Shown: positions 9,959-19,093, numbered from the stretch's first letter. The stretch is 42,983 nucleotides of DNA from Methylophilaceae bacterium (GCA_029244935.1 JAQWQF010000011.1:65650-108632); one strand, 5' to 3'. The notes: generated by a model not told the origin, from the letters alone. Made by a program: numbers and translations.

Positions 9959-10070
9959 TAGGCATATAGTAAAAATGAATTTTATATGCAAAAAATAGTC
10001 ATAAAATTATCAGCATGAACTCAGCTATAATGTAATTAATTTTCTAATAAATTTAAAACCAAAAAAAATA

Positions 10071-11462
10071 ATGCCCCTTAATACATCTTTATTTAATACA
10101 AAAGAGAATATCTTTGTAGTCATTATAGCTGCCTGTATTTTTCATACCTCGATTCATGCTCAAGAAAAAGATTTATTAGCGCTATATCAACAAGCGTTAT
10201 CGTATGATGCTTCGCTTTCTTCTGCAAGATTTCAGAATCAAGCCACACATGAATTAATTGCACAAGGACGCTCATTATTTTTACCAAATATTAATATGAA
10301 TGCAGGTTACGATGAGAATGATAATCAAAGAAAAATATATACAAAAATTGATAATGCATTATTGAGTGGAACAAAAGCTGATTATAATAGCTACGATTAT
10401 GGCATAACGATTCGACAGCCTTTGTTTGATTACAGTGCCTTCGCAAAATACAAACAGATTTTGACCCAAACAAGCCTATCTGATAAACAATTAATTTATT
10501 CACAACAAGATCTTATGTATCGAATTAGTTTATTCTATTTCGAAGCACTAATGGCTAAGGATCAAGTAGATTTGCTGCAAGCTCAAAGAGCTGCTATTCA
10601 AGAACAATTGCTTCAAGCAGAAGCTAAATATGATGCAGGCCTAATTTCTATTATTGACATTAATGAAACAAAAACAAAAGCTGCTTTGGTTGAAGCACAA
10701 CAAATTGCTGCTATTCAAAAATATAAAATCAAAAAACGTCAAATCCAATCCTTAACTGGGGAACTCCCTGGTAAATTAAAAAGGTTAAATCCTATAATCT
10801 CTTTTGAACAAATAGACACTCCCTTGCAAAAGTGGGTCTCTATAGCATATGAAAATAGTCTAGAACTAAGAATAAAAGAAGATGAAATTAAAATTGCAGA
10901 TCGTGAGATTGATATTGAGCAGTCGGGGCATTACCCCACAGTCGATGCAGTTGCTAGTAGGACAAGAAATTGGGATAAAGGTGGTTATCCTTATGGATCA
11001 ACTAACAATAAAGGTACTCGATCTTTCTCTGATGTATTAGGTGTTCAAATTAATATCCCTATCTTCTCAGGGGGTTTGACCAGCTCAAGGGTAAGGGAAG
11101 CAAAATTACTAAAGAAAAAAGTAGAGCAAGATGCAGAATACCTTCGAAGGCAAGTTGAGCTTCGAGTGCGTGAAAATTACTTGAATTTAAAAGCTACATT
11201 TGAGCAAATAAAGTCTTACAAACAAGCTCTCGAATCTTCGGAGCTACAACTAGAATCAACTAAAATAGGCTTTAACGAAGGATTAAGAAATGGCATTGAT
11301 ATCTTAGTTGCTCAACAAGTATTTTTTAATGCAAAGAAGGATATATTGGAATCACGCTATAATTATTTAATGTATTTAATTAATTTGAAATTATCAGTAG
11401 GTATGTTAACAATGCAAGACCTTGATCAAATTAACCAATATCTCACATTGGATCCAATATGA
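10071..11462 (+). CDS. TolC family outer membrane efflux protein
   Basis: A 463-residue outer-membrane channel of the TolC/OEP family, the exit duct for tripartite pumps or type I secretion. The N-terminus has a long signal peptide (hydrophobic to about residue 30, H-A-Q-E cleavage region). Two OEP repeats follow, each with long Q/E/K-rich helices; Y-D-A-G-L-I-S-I-I-D-I-N-E and N-E-G-L-R-N-G-I-D-I-L-V-A are the family's repeated turn motifs. Length equals typical TolC. Nothing resembling an inner-membrane pump or adaptor is nearby. A TATAAT hexamer at 10026-10031 could be its -10 element. No strong ribosome-binding sequence precedes the ATG. The stop overlaps the next start (ATGA). Confidence 0.93.
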   Translation: MPLNTSLFNTKENIFVVIIAACIFHTSIHAQEKDLLALYQQALSYDASLSSARFQNQATHELIAQGRSLFLPNINMNAGYDENDNQRKIYTKIDNALLSGTKADYNSYDYGITIRQPLFDYSAFAKYKQILTQTSLSDKQLIYSQQDLMYRISLFYFEALMAKDQVDLLQAQRAAIQEQLLQAEAKYDAGLISIIDINETKTKAALVEAQQIAAIQKYKIKKRQIQSLTGELPGKLKRLNPIISFEQIDTPLQKWVSIAYENSLELRIKEDEIKIADREIDIEQSGHYPTVDAVASRTRNWDKGGYPYGSTNNKGTRSFSDVLGVQINIPIFSGGLTSSRVREAKLLKKKVEQDAEYLRRQVELRVRENYLNLKATFEQIKSYKQALESSELQLESTKIGFNEGLRNGIDILVAQQVFFNAKKDILESRYNYLMYLINLKLSVGMLTMQDLDQINQYLTLDPI

Positions 11463-12013
11463 TTGCCCAACAAGAAAAAAGTCAGATAATAATAATTGAT
11501 ATGCAAGAAAAACTTGCTTCTGTGATGCCCAATGAAATCATTAATAAAATGATGCGACGTTTTGAAATTATTCAAAGGGCAAGTTTAGAGCTAGGTATTC
11601 CTCAAGTTTTTACTGAACAATATCCAAAGGGTCTTGGACATACCTTAGATAAAATGCAACCGCTATTAAATGATGCTAGGTATGTAGAGAAAACTGTTTT
11701 TGATTGCACAAATGAACCGGCATTTAATAAATGTTTAGTTCGAACACGGTCGCAAGTATTTTTATTAGGCATGGAAGCACATATTTGCATTCTTCAAACT
11801 GCATTATCTTTACTCAAAAAAGGAAAGGATGTATTTATAATTGAAGACCTCATTGCCTCAAGAAATATTTCAAATAAACAAAATGCCTTAAACCGGCTTC
11901 GAGAAGCTGGCTGTATTATAACTAATACTGAATCTGTAATATTTGAATGGATTAAGTCATCTGAACATGATGCATTTAGAAATATTGCATTATTAATTAA
12001 AAGTATTGATTGA
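11459..12013 (+). CDS. Isochorismatase-like cysteine hydrolase
   Basis: A 184-residue member of the isochorismatase/nicotinamidase fold. The expected catalytic triad is visible: Asp14 (I-I-D-M-Q), Lys78 (V-E-K-T-V-F-D) and Cys110 (G-M-E-A-H-I-C-I-L). The cis-peptide-like G-M-E-A-H-I-C motif is typical of the YcaC-type subgroup. The length suits a single-domain hydrolase. The ATG overlaps the tolC-like stop by 4 bases, which suggests coupled translation, though a functional link to efflux is not known. The 3' end overlaps the convergent waaA by 17 bases. The substrate cannot be told from sequence. Confidence 0.87.
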   Translation: MIAQQEKSQIIIIDMQEKLASVMPNEIINKMMRRFEIIQRASLELGIPQVFTEQYPKGLGHTLDKMQPLLNDARYVEKTVFDCTNEPAFNKCLVRTRSQVFLLGMEAHICILQTALSLLKKGKDVFIIEDLIASRNISNKQNALNRLREAGCIITNTESVIFEWIKSSEHDAFRNIALLIKSID

Positions 12014-13259
12014 TTAATTTTAATATTTTTTTACTAGCCCCAGAATTTTCCTTAATAAAAATATTTGTTTTCTTTTTTATTTTATTTTCTAATTCTTTGT
12101 CTTTAATTAATCTTAATATAATGCCCTCTAATTCATCAATTTCACTAAACCTAAAAACTAAATCTTTTTTTTGACTTACCTCAATAATATTCTTAAAATT
12201 AAAAATTGAAGGGCCTACAGCAATTGGTCGATTTAGTAGCATCGGCTCTATGATATTCTGCGAACCAGTATTCTTAATACTTCCTCCCATAATAACAAGA
12301 TTAGCTAAGCCATAATATTCATAAAGCTCACCCATAGTATCTCCTAAAATATACTGAGGGGGTGAAGTCAGTTTTTTCAAGTTACTTTTTCTTATATAAG
12401 GTAATCGATAGGATTCAAATAATCTAGACACTTCATTAAATCTCTCTGGATGCCTAGGTACAATAATAATTACAATATTTTTTAGATTGATTCTCTTGAA
12501 AAAATTAAGAACAATATCTTCCTCTCCATCTCTTGAGCTGCTAACTACAATTACAAATTTTTTATCTATCCTTAATTGAGATTTAAGTTTTTTAATCTTA
12601 TATATAATATTTTCTGGAGGACGTGCATCAAATTTTAAATTTCCCATAATTGATATAGGTTGGTTAGTTAATTTATTAAAGTTTTTTTTATCATTCTCTG
12701 ACTGCACATAAATATGATTTATCTTATTTATACTTTTAGAAATAAAATTTTTATATGGCAAATATCGCATTAGAGATTTTTCAGACAATCGAGCATTAAC
12801 CAGAAATAATGGAATTTTATTGATATGACACTGATGAATCAGATTTGGCCAAATCTCAGTTTCAAGAATTATCCCTATTGTTGGTTGATAATGATCCAGA
12901 AATTTAATAACTAAGCCTTTTGAGTCAAACGGTAAATAACAGCGCTTAATTTTTTTTGAATTAGATATAAAAGCATTCCGTCCAGTTAAAGTCCCATGAC
13001 TTAACAATATATTAATGCCAGGATGTTCTTTAATTATCATTTTAATGAGTGGCATTGTTGCATTTGTTTCTCCTAAGGATACACAATGAACCCATAACGT
13101 CTGGGTTACATGTGCGTCAACTTCGGAACTAGAATAGACCCCCAGCCTTTCTTGCCAATAATTTAAATACTCTGGCTGTATTAGACTACGATAAAGCAGC
13201 CTTAACAGCGCAAAAGGTATAAGGAGCCAAATAATTAAATTATATAAAAAAAGAGTCAT
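11997..13259 (-). CDS. waaA: 3-deoxy-D-manno-octulosonic acid transferase WaaA (KdtA)
   Basis: A 420-residue GT30 glycosyltransferase that adds Kdo from CMP-Kdo to lipid A precursor at the inner face of the cytoplasmic membrane. One N-terminal membrane anchor is followed by WVHCVSLGET with the conserved catalytic-base glutamate region, LLSHGTLTGR, the strongly conserved ETEIWPN, and a C-terminal nucleotide-binding stretch (V-I-M-G-G-S-I ... N-I-I-E-P). Length and motif order are typical. It shows the organism makes Kdo-containing lipopolysaccharide, in agreement with the LptM-like gene. It is convergent with the hydrolase gene. The N-terminal half is unusually rich in Lys, Ile and Asn, as expected at low GC. 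Confidence 0.94.
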   Translation of the reverse strand: MTLFLYNLIIWLLIPFALLRLLYRSLIQPEYLNYWQERLGVYSSSEVDAHVTQTLWVHCVSLGETNATMPLIKMIIKEHPGINILLSHGTLTGRNAFISNSKKIKRCYLPFDSKGLVIKFLDHYQPTIGIILETEIWPNLIHQCHINKIPLFLVNARLSEKSLMRYLPYKNFISKSINKINHIYVQSENDKKNFNKLTNQPISIMGNLKFDARPPENIIYKIKKLKSQLRIDKKFVIVVSSSRDGEEDIVLNFFKRINLKNIVIIIVPRHPERFNEVSRLFESYRLPYIRKSNLKKLTSPPQYILGDTMGELYEYYGLANLVIMGGSIKNTGSQNIIEPMLLNRPIAVGPSIFNFKNIIEVSQKKDLVFRFSEIDELEGIILRLIKDKELENKIKKKTNIFIKENSGASKKILKLINQYF

Positions 13260-13396
13260 TCTTTTAATTTTCTCATATTGTGCATTTAATTAATATTTAT
13301 TTAATTAGACAACTACTTGTTGTATATAAATATTTTATGTTTCTGACCTAGAATTGATCAAATAAACTGAACTTTTTAGTAAAATAATACTTGACC

Positions 13397-13445
13397 AACC
13401 ACTATCTAGTGTTAAAATTTTTGTATAAATCACAATATATAGTGG
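13397..13445 (+). promoter_or_regulatory. Tandem NrdR boxes upstream of nrdJa
   Basis: Two imperfect palindromes match the NrdR box consensus (ACACWATATATWGTGT). The box at 13430-13445 (core CACAATATATAGTG) matches 14 of 16 positions. The box at 13397-13412 (core CCACTATCTAGTGT) matches about 12 of 16. Their centres are 33 bases apart, about three helical turns, as is typical for NrdR operators. They lie 65-110 bases before the ribonucleotide reductase start and would overlap its promoter. The rest of 13260-13510 shows no gene. Confidence 0.82.
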
Positions 13446-13510
13446 TTTTTGGAAAAATGTATTTTTTCCAAATTCCATTGCTTTATAAGCGCATTTCATA
13501 GGGGACTTTC

Positions 13511-15673
13511 ATGCTTAAAGTAGTACAAAAAAATTCTAATGAACTTGAATCTGAAGAAAATAAAATACCATTTCAGTCAGTTTCGATGGATATATGGGAT
13601 AAAAAATACCGCTTAAAATCAAAAAAAGGCGCTTTTGTTGATAACAATATTAATGAAACATATTACAGAGTTGCTAAAGCACTAGCTGAAGTCGAAGTTC
13701 CAGAAAAGCAAGATCACTGGCAAGAACAATTCCTTTGGGCTCTTCAACATGGAGCTATTCCTGCAGGAAGAATTACATCAAATGCTGGGGCACTAGAACA
13801 TAAACCAGCAACAAGTACTATTAATTGTACTGTTTCAGGAATTATTGAAGATAGTATGACTGACATTCTAGACAAAGTTCATGAAGCAGGACTAACACTC
13901 AAAGCAGGTTGTGGTATTGGTTACGAGTATTCAACCCTAAGGCCTAAAGGTGCATTTGTTGCTGGGGCTGGTGCATATACCAGTGGACCATTATCTTTTA
14001 TGGATATATATGACCGTATGTGTTTTACCGTATCAAGTGCTGGCGGGAGACGTGGTGCCCAAATGGCAACCTTTGATATTACGCACCCAGACGTTACCGA
14101 TTTTATTAAAGCTAAAAGAGAGGATGGAAGACTTAGACAATTTAATTTATCGTGCCTAATTACACAAGATTTTATGGAGGCTGTTAAGGCGGATACTGAT
14201 TGGAAGTTAGCATTTCCTGTAACAGAAAAAGAAGCTAAAGAAGACAAACTTGATTTAAAAGATTCAAACCAAGTTATATGGAAGAATTGGCCAGTTGAAG
14301 GCAAATACCTAACAACAAAAGAAGGTCGTAACGCTGGAAAGGTTGCATGCAGAGTATACAAAACTATGAAGGCAAAAAGACTCTGGGACATAATCATGTC
14401 TTCTACCTATGATTACGCTGAGCCAGGTTTTATTCTAGTTGACCGAGTTAACGAAATGAATAATAACTGGTTCTGTGAAGATATTAGAGCCACTAATCCC
14501 TGTGGGGAACAGCCTTTACCACCATATGGCGCTTGTTTATTAGGTTCTATCAACCTTACAAAATTTGTAAAAAAGCCTTTTACTGATCAAGCTTATTTTG
14601 ACTGGGATGAATACAAGGCTGTGGTAAATATTTTTACTCGCATGCTAGATAATGTTGTTGAAATTAATGGCTTGCCACTTAGTAAACAAAGAGACGAAAT
14701 TGCAAGAAAAAGACGTCACGGTATGGGTTATTTAGGCCTTGGTTCATCGTTAGCCATGATGCAAATGACATACGGCGATGAAGAGTCATTAGTGTTTACC
14801 GAAGAAGTAACAAAAGTTCTTGCAGTAGAAGGATGGAAAACTGGGATCGATTTAGCAAAAGAAAAAGGCCCTGCTCCTGTCATGGAAGAATCTTTTAAGG
14901 TTACTCCAGAAATGCTTGCCCTTCGACCTGAGATGACTAAAGACGGAATCAAGTTAGGAGATAAGGTAAAAGGAAAAGTATTGTTAGGTCGTTATAGTAA
15001 ATACATGCAACAATTTCCAAAATCTTTACAGGATGAAATTGCAAGTAATGGCGTTCGATTTACGCATCACAGCTCAATTGCACCGACTGGAACAATTTCT
15101 TTATCATTAGCAAATAATGCAAGCAACGGTATTGAGCCATCCTTTGCGCATCATTACAATAGAAATGTAATTAGAGAAGGTAAAAAGACAAAAGAAAAAG
15201 TAGATGTATTTTCCTATGAACTTTTAGCATATAGACAATTAGTCAATCAAGATGCAATGCCATTTTCTGAAAAAGAAAATGAAAAATTACCAGATTATTT
15301 TATTGACTCATCAACTATTCAAGCCAAAGCACATGTCGATATTCAAGCTGCCTCTCAAAAATGGATTGATAGCTCAATATCAAAAACTATTAATGTTCCT
15401 ACAGATTATGATTACGAAGACTTTAAAAATATCTATTTATACGCTTATGAGAAAGGTTTAAAAGGTTGTACAACTTTTAGATTTAACCCGGAAGCATTTC
15501 AAGGAGTTCTAGTTACAGAAAAAGATTTAGAAAATACACTTTATAAATTTACATTAGATGATGGAGAAACCATTGAAGTAAAAGGTAATGACGAGATTGA
15601 ATATGATGGGGAAACTCATTCTGCAGCAAATTTATATGACGCCTTGAAAGAAGGCTATTATGGAAAATTTTAA
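13511..15673 (+). CDS. nrdJa: Class II (adenosylcobalamin-dependent) ribonucleotide reductase, catalytic subunit NrdJa
   Basis: A 720-residue catalytic part of a class II ribonucleotide reductase, which reduces ribonucleotides to deoxyribonucleotides using a thiyl radical made from adenosylcobalamin, independently of oxygen. The active-site N-x-C-x-E is at Asn329-Pro-Cys331-Gly-Glu333, followed by LGSINLTKF. One of the redox cysteines is in S-T-I-N-C-T-V-S-G (Cys106). The barrel motif T-G-T-I-S-L (about residue 530) binds substrate phosphate. The ~200-residue C-terminal section found in single-chain NrdJ is a separate gene 13 bases downstream. This split is known from Pseudomonas aeruginosa (NrdJa/NrdJb). 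NrdR boxes lie upstream; no cobalamin riboswitch was seen. Confidence 0.95.
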   Translation: MLKVVQKNSNELESEENKIPFQSVSMDIWDKKYRLKSKKGAFVDNNINETYYRVAKALAEVEVPEKQDHWQEQFLWALQHGAIPAGRITSNAGALEHKPATSTINCTVSGIIEDSMTDILDKVHEAGLTLKAGCGIGYEYSTLRPKGAFVAGAGAYTSGPLSFMDIYDRMCFTVSSAGGRRGAQMATFDITHPDVTDFIKAKREDGRLRQFNLSCLITQDFMEAVKADTDWKLAFPVTEKEAKEDKLDLKDSNQVIWKNWPVEGKYLTTKEGRNAGKVACRVYKTMKAKRLWDIIMSSTYDYAEPGFILVDRVNEMNNNWFCEDIRATNPCGEQPLPPYGACLLGSINLTKFVKKPFTDQAYFDWDEYKAVVNIFTRMLDNVVEINGLPLSKQRDEIARKRRHGMGYLGLGSSLAMMQMTYGDEESLVFTEEVTKVLAVEGWKTGIDLAKEKGPAPVMEESFKVTPEMLALRPEMTKDGIKLGDKVKGKVLLGRYSKYMQQFPKSLQDEIASNGVRFTHHSSIAPTGTISLSLANNASNGIEPSFAHHYNRNVIREGKKTKEKVDVFSYELLAYRQLVNQDAMPFSEKENEKLPDYFIDSSTIQAKAHVDIQAASQKWIDSSISKTINVPTDYDYEDFKNIYLYAYEKGLKGCTTFRFNPEAFQGVLVTEKDLENTLYKFTLDDGETIEVKGNDEIEYDGETHSAANLYDALKEGYYGKF

Positions 15674-15686
15674 GGACAATTAAATA

Positions 15687-16361
15687 ATGGCAATAAAGAT
15701 TGAAAAAAAGATTGTAGGTTATAGCCTTGTTGATCAAGATAACGATACTAATTTAAAAAACGAGCCAGCGGAAATTGTTCAGCTTGGTGAGCCACTAGGC
15801 AGACCTGATCAAATCACTGGCTCTACTTATAAAGTAAAAACGCCTGTTACCGAACATGCACTTTATATTACAATCAACGATATTGTAATGAATGAGGGAA
15901 CCCCTCAAGAACATCGTCGCCCATTCGAAATCTTTGTTAATTCAAAAAATATGGAGCATTTTCAGTGGATTGTTGCATTGACCCGGGTAATGTCTGCAGT
16001 ATTTCGAAAAGGTGGTGATATTACATTCTTGGTTGAAGAATTAGAAAGCGTTTTTGATCCAAACGGTGGCTACTATAAGAAAGGAGGGAAATACATCCCT
16101 AGTCTTGTAGCAGAATTAGGGCAGGTTGTTGAGCAGCATCTAAAAAATATAGGCATGCTTAAAAGTACGATTCCCGATGAACACCAAGAAAAATTAATTC
16201 AAGAGAAAAGAAAAGAGTACCTTGAAAAAAATAGCCAAGGACTTGATGAGAGTGGATTTCCTAAAGATGCCCAACTATGTCATAAATGTTCAACTAAAGC
16301 AGCAATTATGATGGACGGATGCCTTACCTGCTTAAGTTGCGGTGAAAGTAAATGTGGTTAA
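15687..16361 (+). CDS. nrdJb: Class II ribonucleotide reductase accessory subunit NrdJb
   Basis: A 224-residue protein matching the C-terminal part of long class II reductases. The N-terminal region (EPAEIVQLGEPLGRPDQITG, TYKVKTP, Y-I-T-I-N-D) is followed by F-E-I-F-V-N-S-K-N and then by a cysteine-rich tail with C-H-K-C, C-L-T-C and C-G-E-S-K-C pairs. The last cysteines probably shuttle electrons from thioredoxin to the NrdJa active site, and the others bind zinc. It begins 13 bases after the nrdJa stop and must act with it. In Pseudomonas the equivalent NrdJb is needed for full NrdJa activity; that is family knowledge, not shown here. Confidence 0.92.
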   Translation: MAIKIEKKIVGYSLVDQDNDTNLKNEPAEIVQLGEPLGRPDQITGSTYKVKTPVTEHALYITINDIVMNEGTPQEHRRPFEIFVNSKNMEHFQWIVALTRVMSAVFRKGGDITFLVEELESVFDPNGGYYKKGGKYIPSLVAELGQVVEQHLKNIGMLKSTIPDEHQEKLIQEKRKEYLEKNSQGLDESGFPKDAQLCHKCSTKAAIMMDGCLTCLSCGESKCG

Positions 16362-16433
16362 TTAAGTTAACCTGAACTTAGTTATTAATTTAAGCTCTAT
16401 TCAAAGAAATTAATCAATATAAACGATTCAATA

Positions 16434-17438
16434 ATGCTTAAAATAACTTATCTAACTTTGTTAGTATTCTCATTAAATGTTTATTCAGCAACATCTATAG
16501 AAAATAAAAACAAAAGACTAAATACACTTTCCTTCAGTATTAATCCCTCTATCGTTAAAGTTCATACAGCCAACAAGCAAGGTAACCATGGTGTTGGTTC
16601 AGGGGTAGTTGTTTCTAAAGACCATGTTGTAACAAATTGCCATGTTATTGCAGATGCAAAAGGTATACATGTTACAAAGTATGGTGTTAGTTATCCTCCA
16701 TATGCTTTACTAGCAGATTGGAGACATGACTTATGTATTCTAAAATTTGAATATCTAAAACTTAAACCAGTTACTTTAGGTAATAATGATAAATTAAAGT
16801 ACGAGGCTGAAGTTTTTGCAAAAAGTTATGGGGGTAACACCGTTAAGCCCCATACTTCAATTGGAAAAGTTAAAGGTGTATATGATCTTAACGGACATAA
16901 AATTATTCAATCTTCTGCGTGGTTCTCATTAGGGGCAAGTGGAGGTGGATTATTTAATAATAAAGGCGAGCTAATTGGTGTAACTACCTTTAAAACACCT
17001 GGCAATTTAGGATCCTTCTATAGTGTTCCAGTTGAAGTTATAAAAAAAATGTTAGTAAGTAATGAAGAGCTCTCTATAACTACAGCATCTGAGTCACCTT
17101 TTTGGGATGCTCCTGAGAAAAATTTACCATTTTTTATGCAAGCGGTTGGTCCAATAAAAAATGAAAATTGGGTTAAACTAAACGAAATTTCTACTGATTG
17201 GCTATCCAATAAGCCCGACTCTTATGAAGCAGAATATCATTTAGGCTTAGCGAATTATCGATTAGGAAATACCGATGAGGCAAAAGTTTCTTTCAGTAGA
17301 GTTATTGAGAGCAATAACCAACATTTACAAGCTTATTTTTATTTATATGAGATTGCAAAATCTGAAGGAAGTGAACAAGAAATGAATAATTATAAAAAAG
17401 TCGTTCGTTTACTTGATGCTTCTTTACTGGGTGATTGA
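16434..17438 (+). CDS. Secreted trypsin-like serine protease with C-terminal TPR
   Basis: A 334-residue exported protein. A signal peptide (about residues 1-18, N-V-Y-S-A) is followed by a chymotrypsin-fold protease domain. The triad is visible as His70 (T-N-C-H-V-I), Asp99 (W-R-H-D-L-C) and Ser169 (S-L-G-A-S-G-G-G). The Ser motif has Ala where Asp or Asn is common. No PDZ domain follows, so it is not a full DegP/DegS. Instead, residues about 265-320 look like one or two tetratricopeptide repeats (Y-H-L-G-L-A-N-Y-R-L-G-N). It is probably periplasmic. The stop overlaps the start of a lipoprotein gene in TGATG, suggesting coupled translation. The substrate is unknown. Confidence 0.82.
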   Translation: MLKITYLTLLVFSLNVYSATSIENKNKRLNTLSFSINPSIVKVHTANKQGNHGVGSGVVVSKDHVVTNCHVIADAKGIHVTKYGVSYPPYALLADWRHDLCILKFEYLKLKPVTLGNNDKLKYEAEVFAKSYGGNTVKPHTSIGKVKGVYDLNGHKIIQSSAWFSLGASGGGLFNNKGELIGVTTFKTPGNLGSFYSVPVEVIKKMLVSNEELSITTASESPFWDAPEKNLPFFMQAVGPIKNENWVKLNEISTDWLSNKPDSYEAEYHLGLANYRLGNTDEAKVSFSRVIESNNQHLQAYFYLYEIAKSEGSEQEMNNYKKVVRLLDASLLGD

Positions 17439-17998
17439 TGAAGTACTTTAACATCTTTCTTTTTTTGATTTTACTTTCATCCTGCTCAAGCTTTCCTCTC
17501 GACAAAAATAGTATTGAGGAAATATTGGCCTTTGAATATGAAAAAATGGATTTAACTCCTAAAGATGCAATTTCATTTAAGTGCGCCAATAACGAATCCT
17601 TTTATATAAAATACCTAGAAGAAAATAATGCTGTTTGGGTTATCTTAAAAGATCGTGAATTTAGACTAAATAAAATCGAGGGAAGAAATAAAACTTATGC
17701 TAATGCTACCACTTCTCTTGATATTACAGGAAATAATGCCATCATAAAAGTAGATGCATCTATACTATATAAAGAATGTCAAAATATTGAGGAAGAAGAT
17801 ACTATAAATAATAGTAATAATGTGAAGAAAAATACTACGAAAGTCATAGATCAAGAGGATGCATCTAATAATACTGATTCTATTCAAAATGATGATCTGA
17901 GTAACAGTCAAGATATAAACCAAGATAATGCGGATGAATCGTCTTGGTTGGAAAAATTAAAATTCTGGAAAGAAGATTCAAAAACTATAAATAATTAA
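17438..17998 (+). CDS. Putative lipoprotein of unknown function
   Basis: A 186-residue protein with a lipoprotein signal (basic M-K, hydrophobic stretch, L-L-S-S-C at about residue 16). The middle, about residues 20-110, looks like a compact domain with two cysteines, resembling small periplasmic domains that measure or inhibit, but I do not recognise the family. The tail is rich in Asn, Asp and Ser and ends in W-L-E-K-L-K-F-W-K-E. ATG 17438 is chosen over a TTG three bases earlier because it forms the overlap with the protease stop. The coupling suggests it works with or on the secreted protease; that is inference. Confidence 0.7.
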   Translation: MKYFNIFLFLILLSSCSSFPLDKNSIEEILAFEYEKMDLTPKDAISFKCANNESFYIKYLEENNAVWVILKDREFRLNKIEGRNKTYANATTSLDITGNNAIIKVDASILYKECQNIEEEDTINNSNNVKKNTTKVIDQEDASNNTDSIQNDDLSNSQDINQDNADESSWLEKLKFWKEDSKTINN

Positions 17999-18064
17999 GA
18001 TATTTATTTAATTTTGCTTATACGAAATATCAAGTAAAATAAGGTTTTTATATGAAGGTCAACA

Positions 18065-18805
18065 ATGATATTACAATCTGATTTTATCGATCTAGCCACC
18101 CCAACAGGAATAATGAGAACATATGTTCATAAACCATCAAAGCCTGGAAAATATCCAGCTATACTTTTTTACTCTGAGATTTTTCAACAGACAGGTCCTA
18201 TAGAACGAGCCGCTAAAATTATTGCTAGCCATGGTTATACGGTATTAGTCCCTGAAGTTTTTCATGAGCTTAACCCAATTGGAACAATACTAGAATATGA
18301 TGATGCTGGCCGTGATAAGGGAAATGCTGATAAAAGTGCCAAGAATGTAGAAGGTTATGATTCTGATAATCAAAGTATGATTAACTGGATTAAGAAACAA
18401 GAATGGTTTAATGGTCATATTGGGGCAATGGGATTTTGTATTGGGGGACATTTAGCATTCAGAGCAGCCTTGAATCCTGAAGTTGAATCAACCGCTTGCT
18501 TTTATGCTACAGACCTACACACGACGACAATTCCAAATCATCCAAAACAACATAGCATGGAGAGATTAGGAGATATCAAGGGTGAGTTGTTAATGATTTG
18601 GGGAAAGCATGACACTCATATTCCTACTACAGCGCGAATGGAAATCCATCAAAAACTATTAGATACAGACATTTTATTTAGTTGGCATGAATTTAATGGG
18701 CAACATGCATTTATGAGAGACGAAGGAGAACGATACGATGCTGAGCTGGCTGCATTAGGTTACCAACTAAGTTTAAGAATGTTCTCAAGAACGCTATTTA
18801 GTTAA
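18065..18805 (+). CDS. Dienelactone hydrolase family protein
   Basis: A 246-residue alpha/beta hydrolase of the dienelactone hydrolase family. The nucleophile elbow is G-F-C-I-G-G with Cys125 in place of serine, and the remaining triad members are Asp183 (W-G-K-H-D-T-H) and His214 (N-G-Q-H-A-F). Length is normal for the family. An AAGG sequence precedes the ATG by nine bases. Members hydrolyse lactones or related esters, but most bacterial copies have no assigned substrate. No aromatic degradation genes are near, so a role in chlorocatechol breakdown is not suggested. A small reverse gene overlaps the stop codon. Confidence 0.9.
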   Translation: MILQSDFIDLATPTGIMRTYVHKPSKPGKYPAILFYSEIFQQTGPIERAAKIIASHGYTVLVPEVFHELNPIGTILEYDDAGRDKGNADKSAKNVEGYDSDNQSMINWIKKQEWFNGHIGAMGFCIGGHLAFRAALNPEVESTACFYATDLHTTTIPNHPKQHSMERLGDIKGELLMIWGKHDTHIPTTARMEIHQKLLDTDILFSWHEFNGQHAFMRDEGERYDAELAALGYQLSLRMFSRTLFS

Positions 18806-18957
18806 ATGCAGTCTGAAAAAGCCTCTAAAGCGCGACGGAAAGATTCTTTTTCTTTATTCTTTGACGCGTCAATTAAAACTTGATCAACTTTTTCTGGAAC
18901 ATTTTTTTTGGTAGTCGAATTTAACTCGCCTGTTATAAGACTATTGTTATTTGTCAT
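18802..18957 (-). CDS. Small hypothetical protein (51 aa)
   Basis: A 51-residue reading frame on the reverse strand, starting at ATG 18957 with a GGA ribosome-binding sequence about seven bases upstream (A-A-A-G-G-A-A-A-T-T-G-A-A before ATG). It is charged and soluble: N-terminal N-N-N-S-L-I-T-G, a Lys-rich middle, and F-R-R-A-L-E-A-F-S-D-C-I at the end, which would form an amphipathic helix. It occupies most of the gap between the hydrolase gene and thiS, with the stop overlapping the hydrolase stop. I do not recognise a family. The ribosome-binding site and protein-like composition favour a real gene. Confidence 0.6.
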   Translation of the reverse strand: MTNNNSLITGELNSTTKKNVPEKVDQVLIDASKNKEKESFRRALEAFSDCI

Positions 18958-19093
18958 TTCAATTTCCTTTTGGGAATAAATAAGGGATTGTGTCCCTAAA
19001 ATAAATTGATACTTTTTTACAGTAAAAATTCATTTTTTTATAATAAAATTAAAATAGGTTATATTTAAGTTTAATAAAGACATGTATTCTAAT

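Noticed and set aside
13260-13510. A cobalamin riboswitch before nrdJa
   Set aside because: The region is AT-rich and lacks a B12-box; NrdR boxes account for the visible structure.
13921-14397. A 158-residue reverse-strand reading frame inside nrdJa
   Set aside because: It lies wholly antisense to a well-conserved catalytic region, with no ribosome-binding site and no recognisable protein pattern.
18958-19093. A thiamin riboswitch before thiS
   Set aside because: No CTGAGA or ACCTGAT core is present; only a small GGGA/TCCC stem-loop at 18983-18997.
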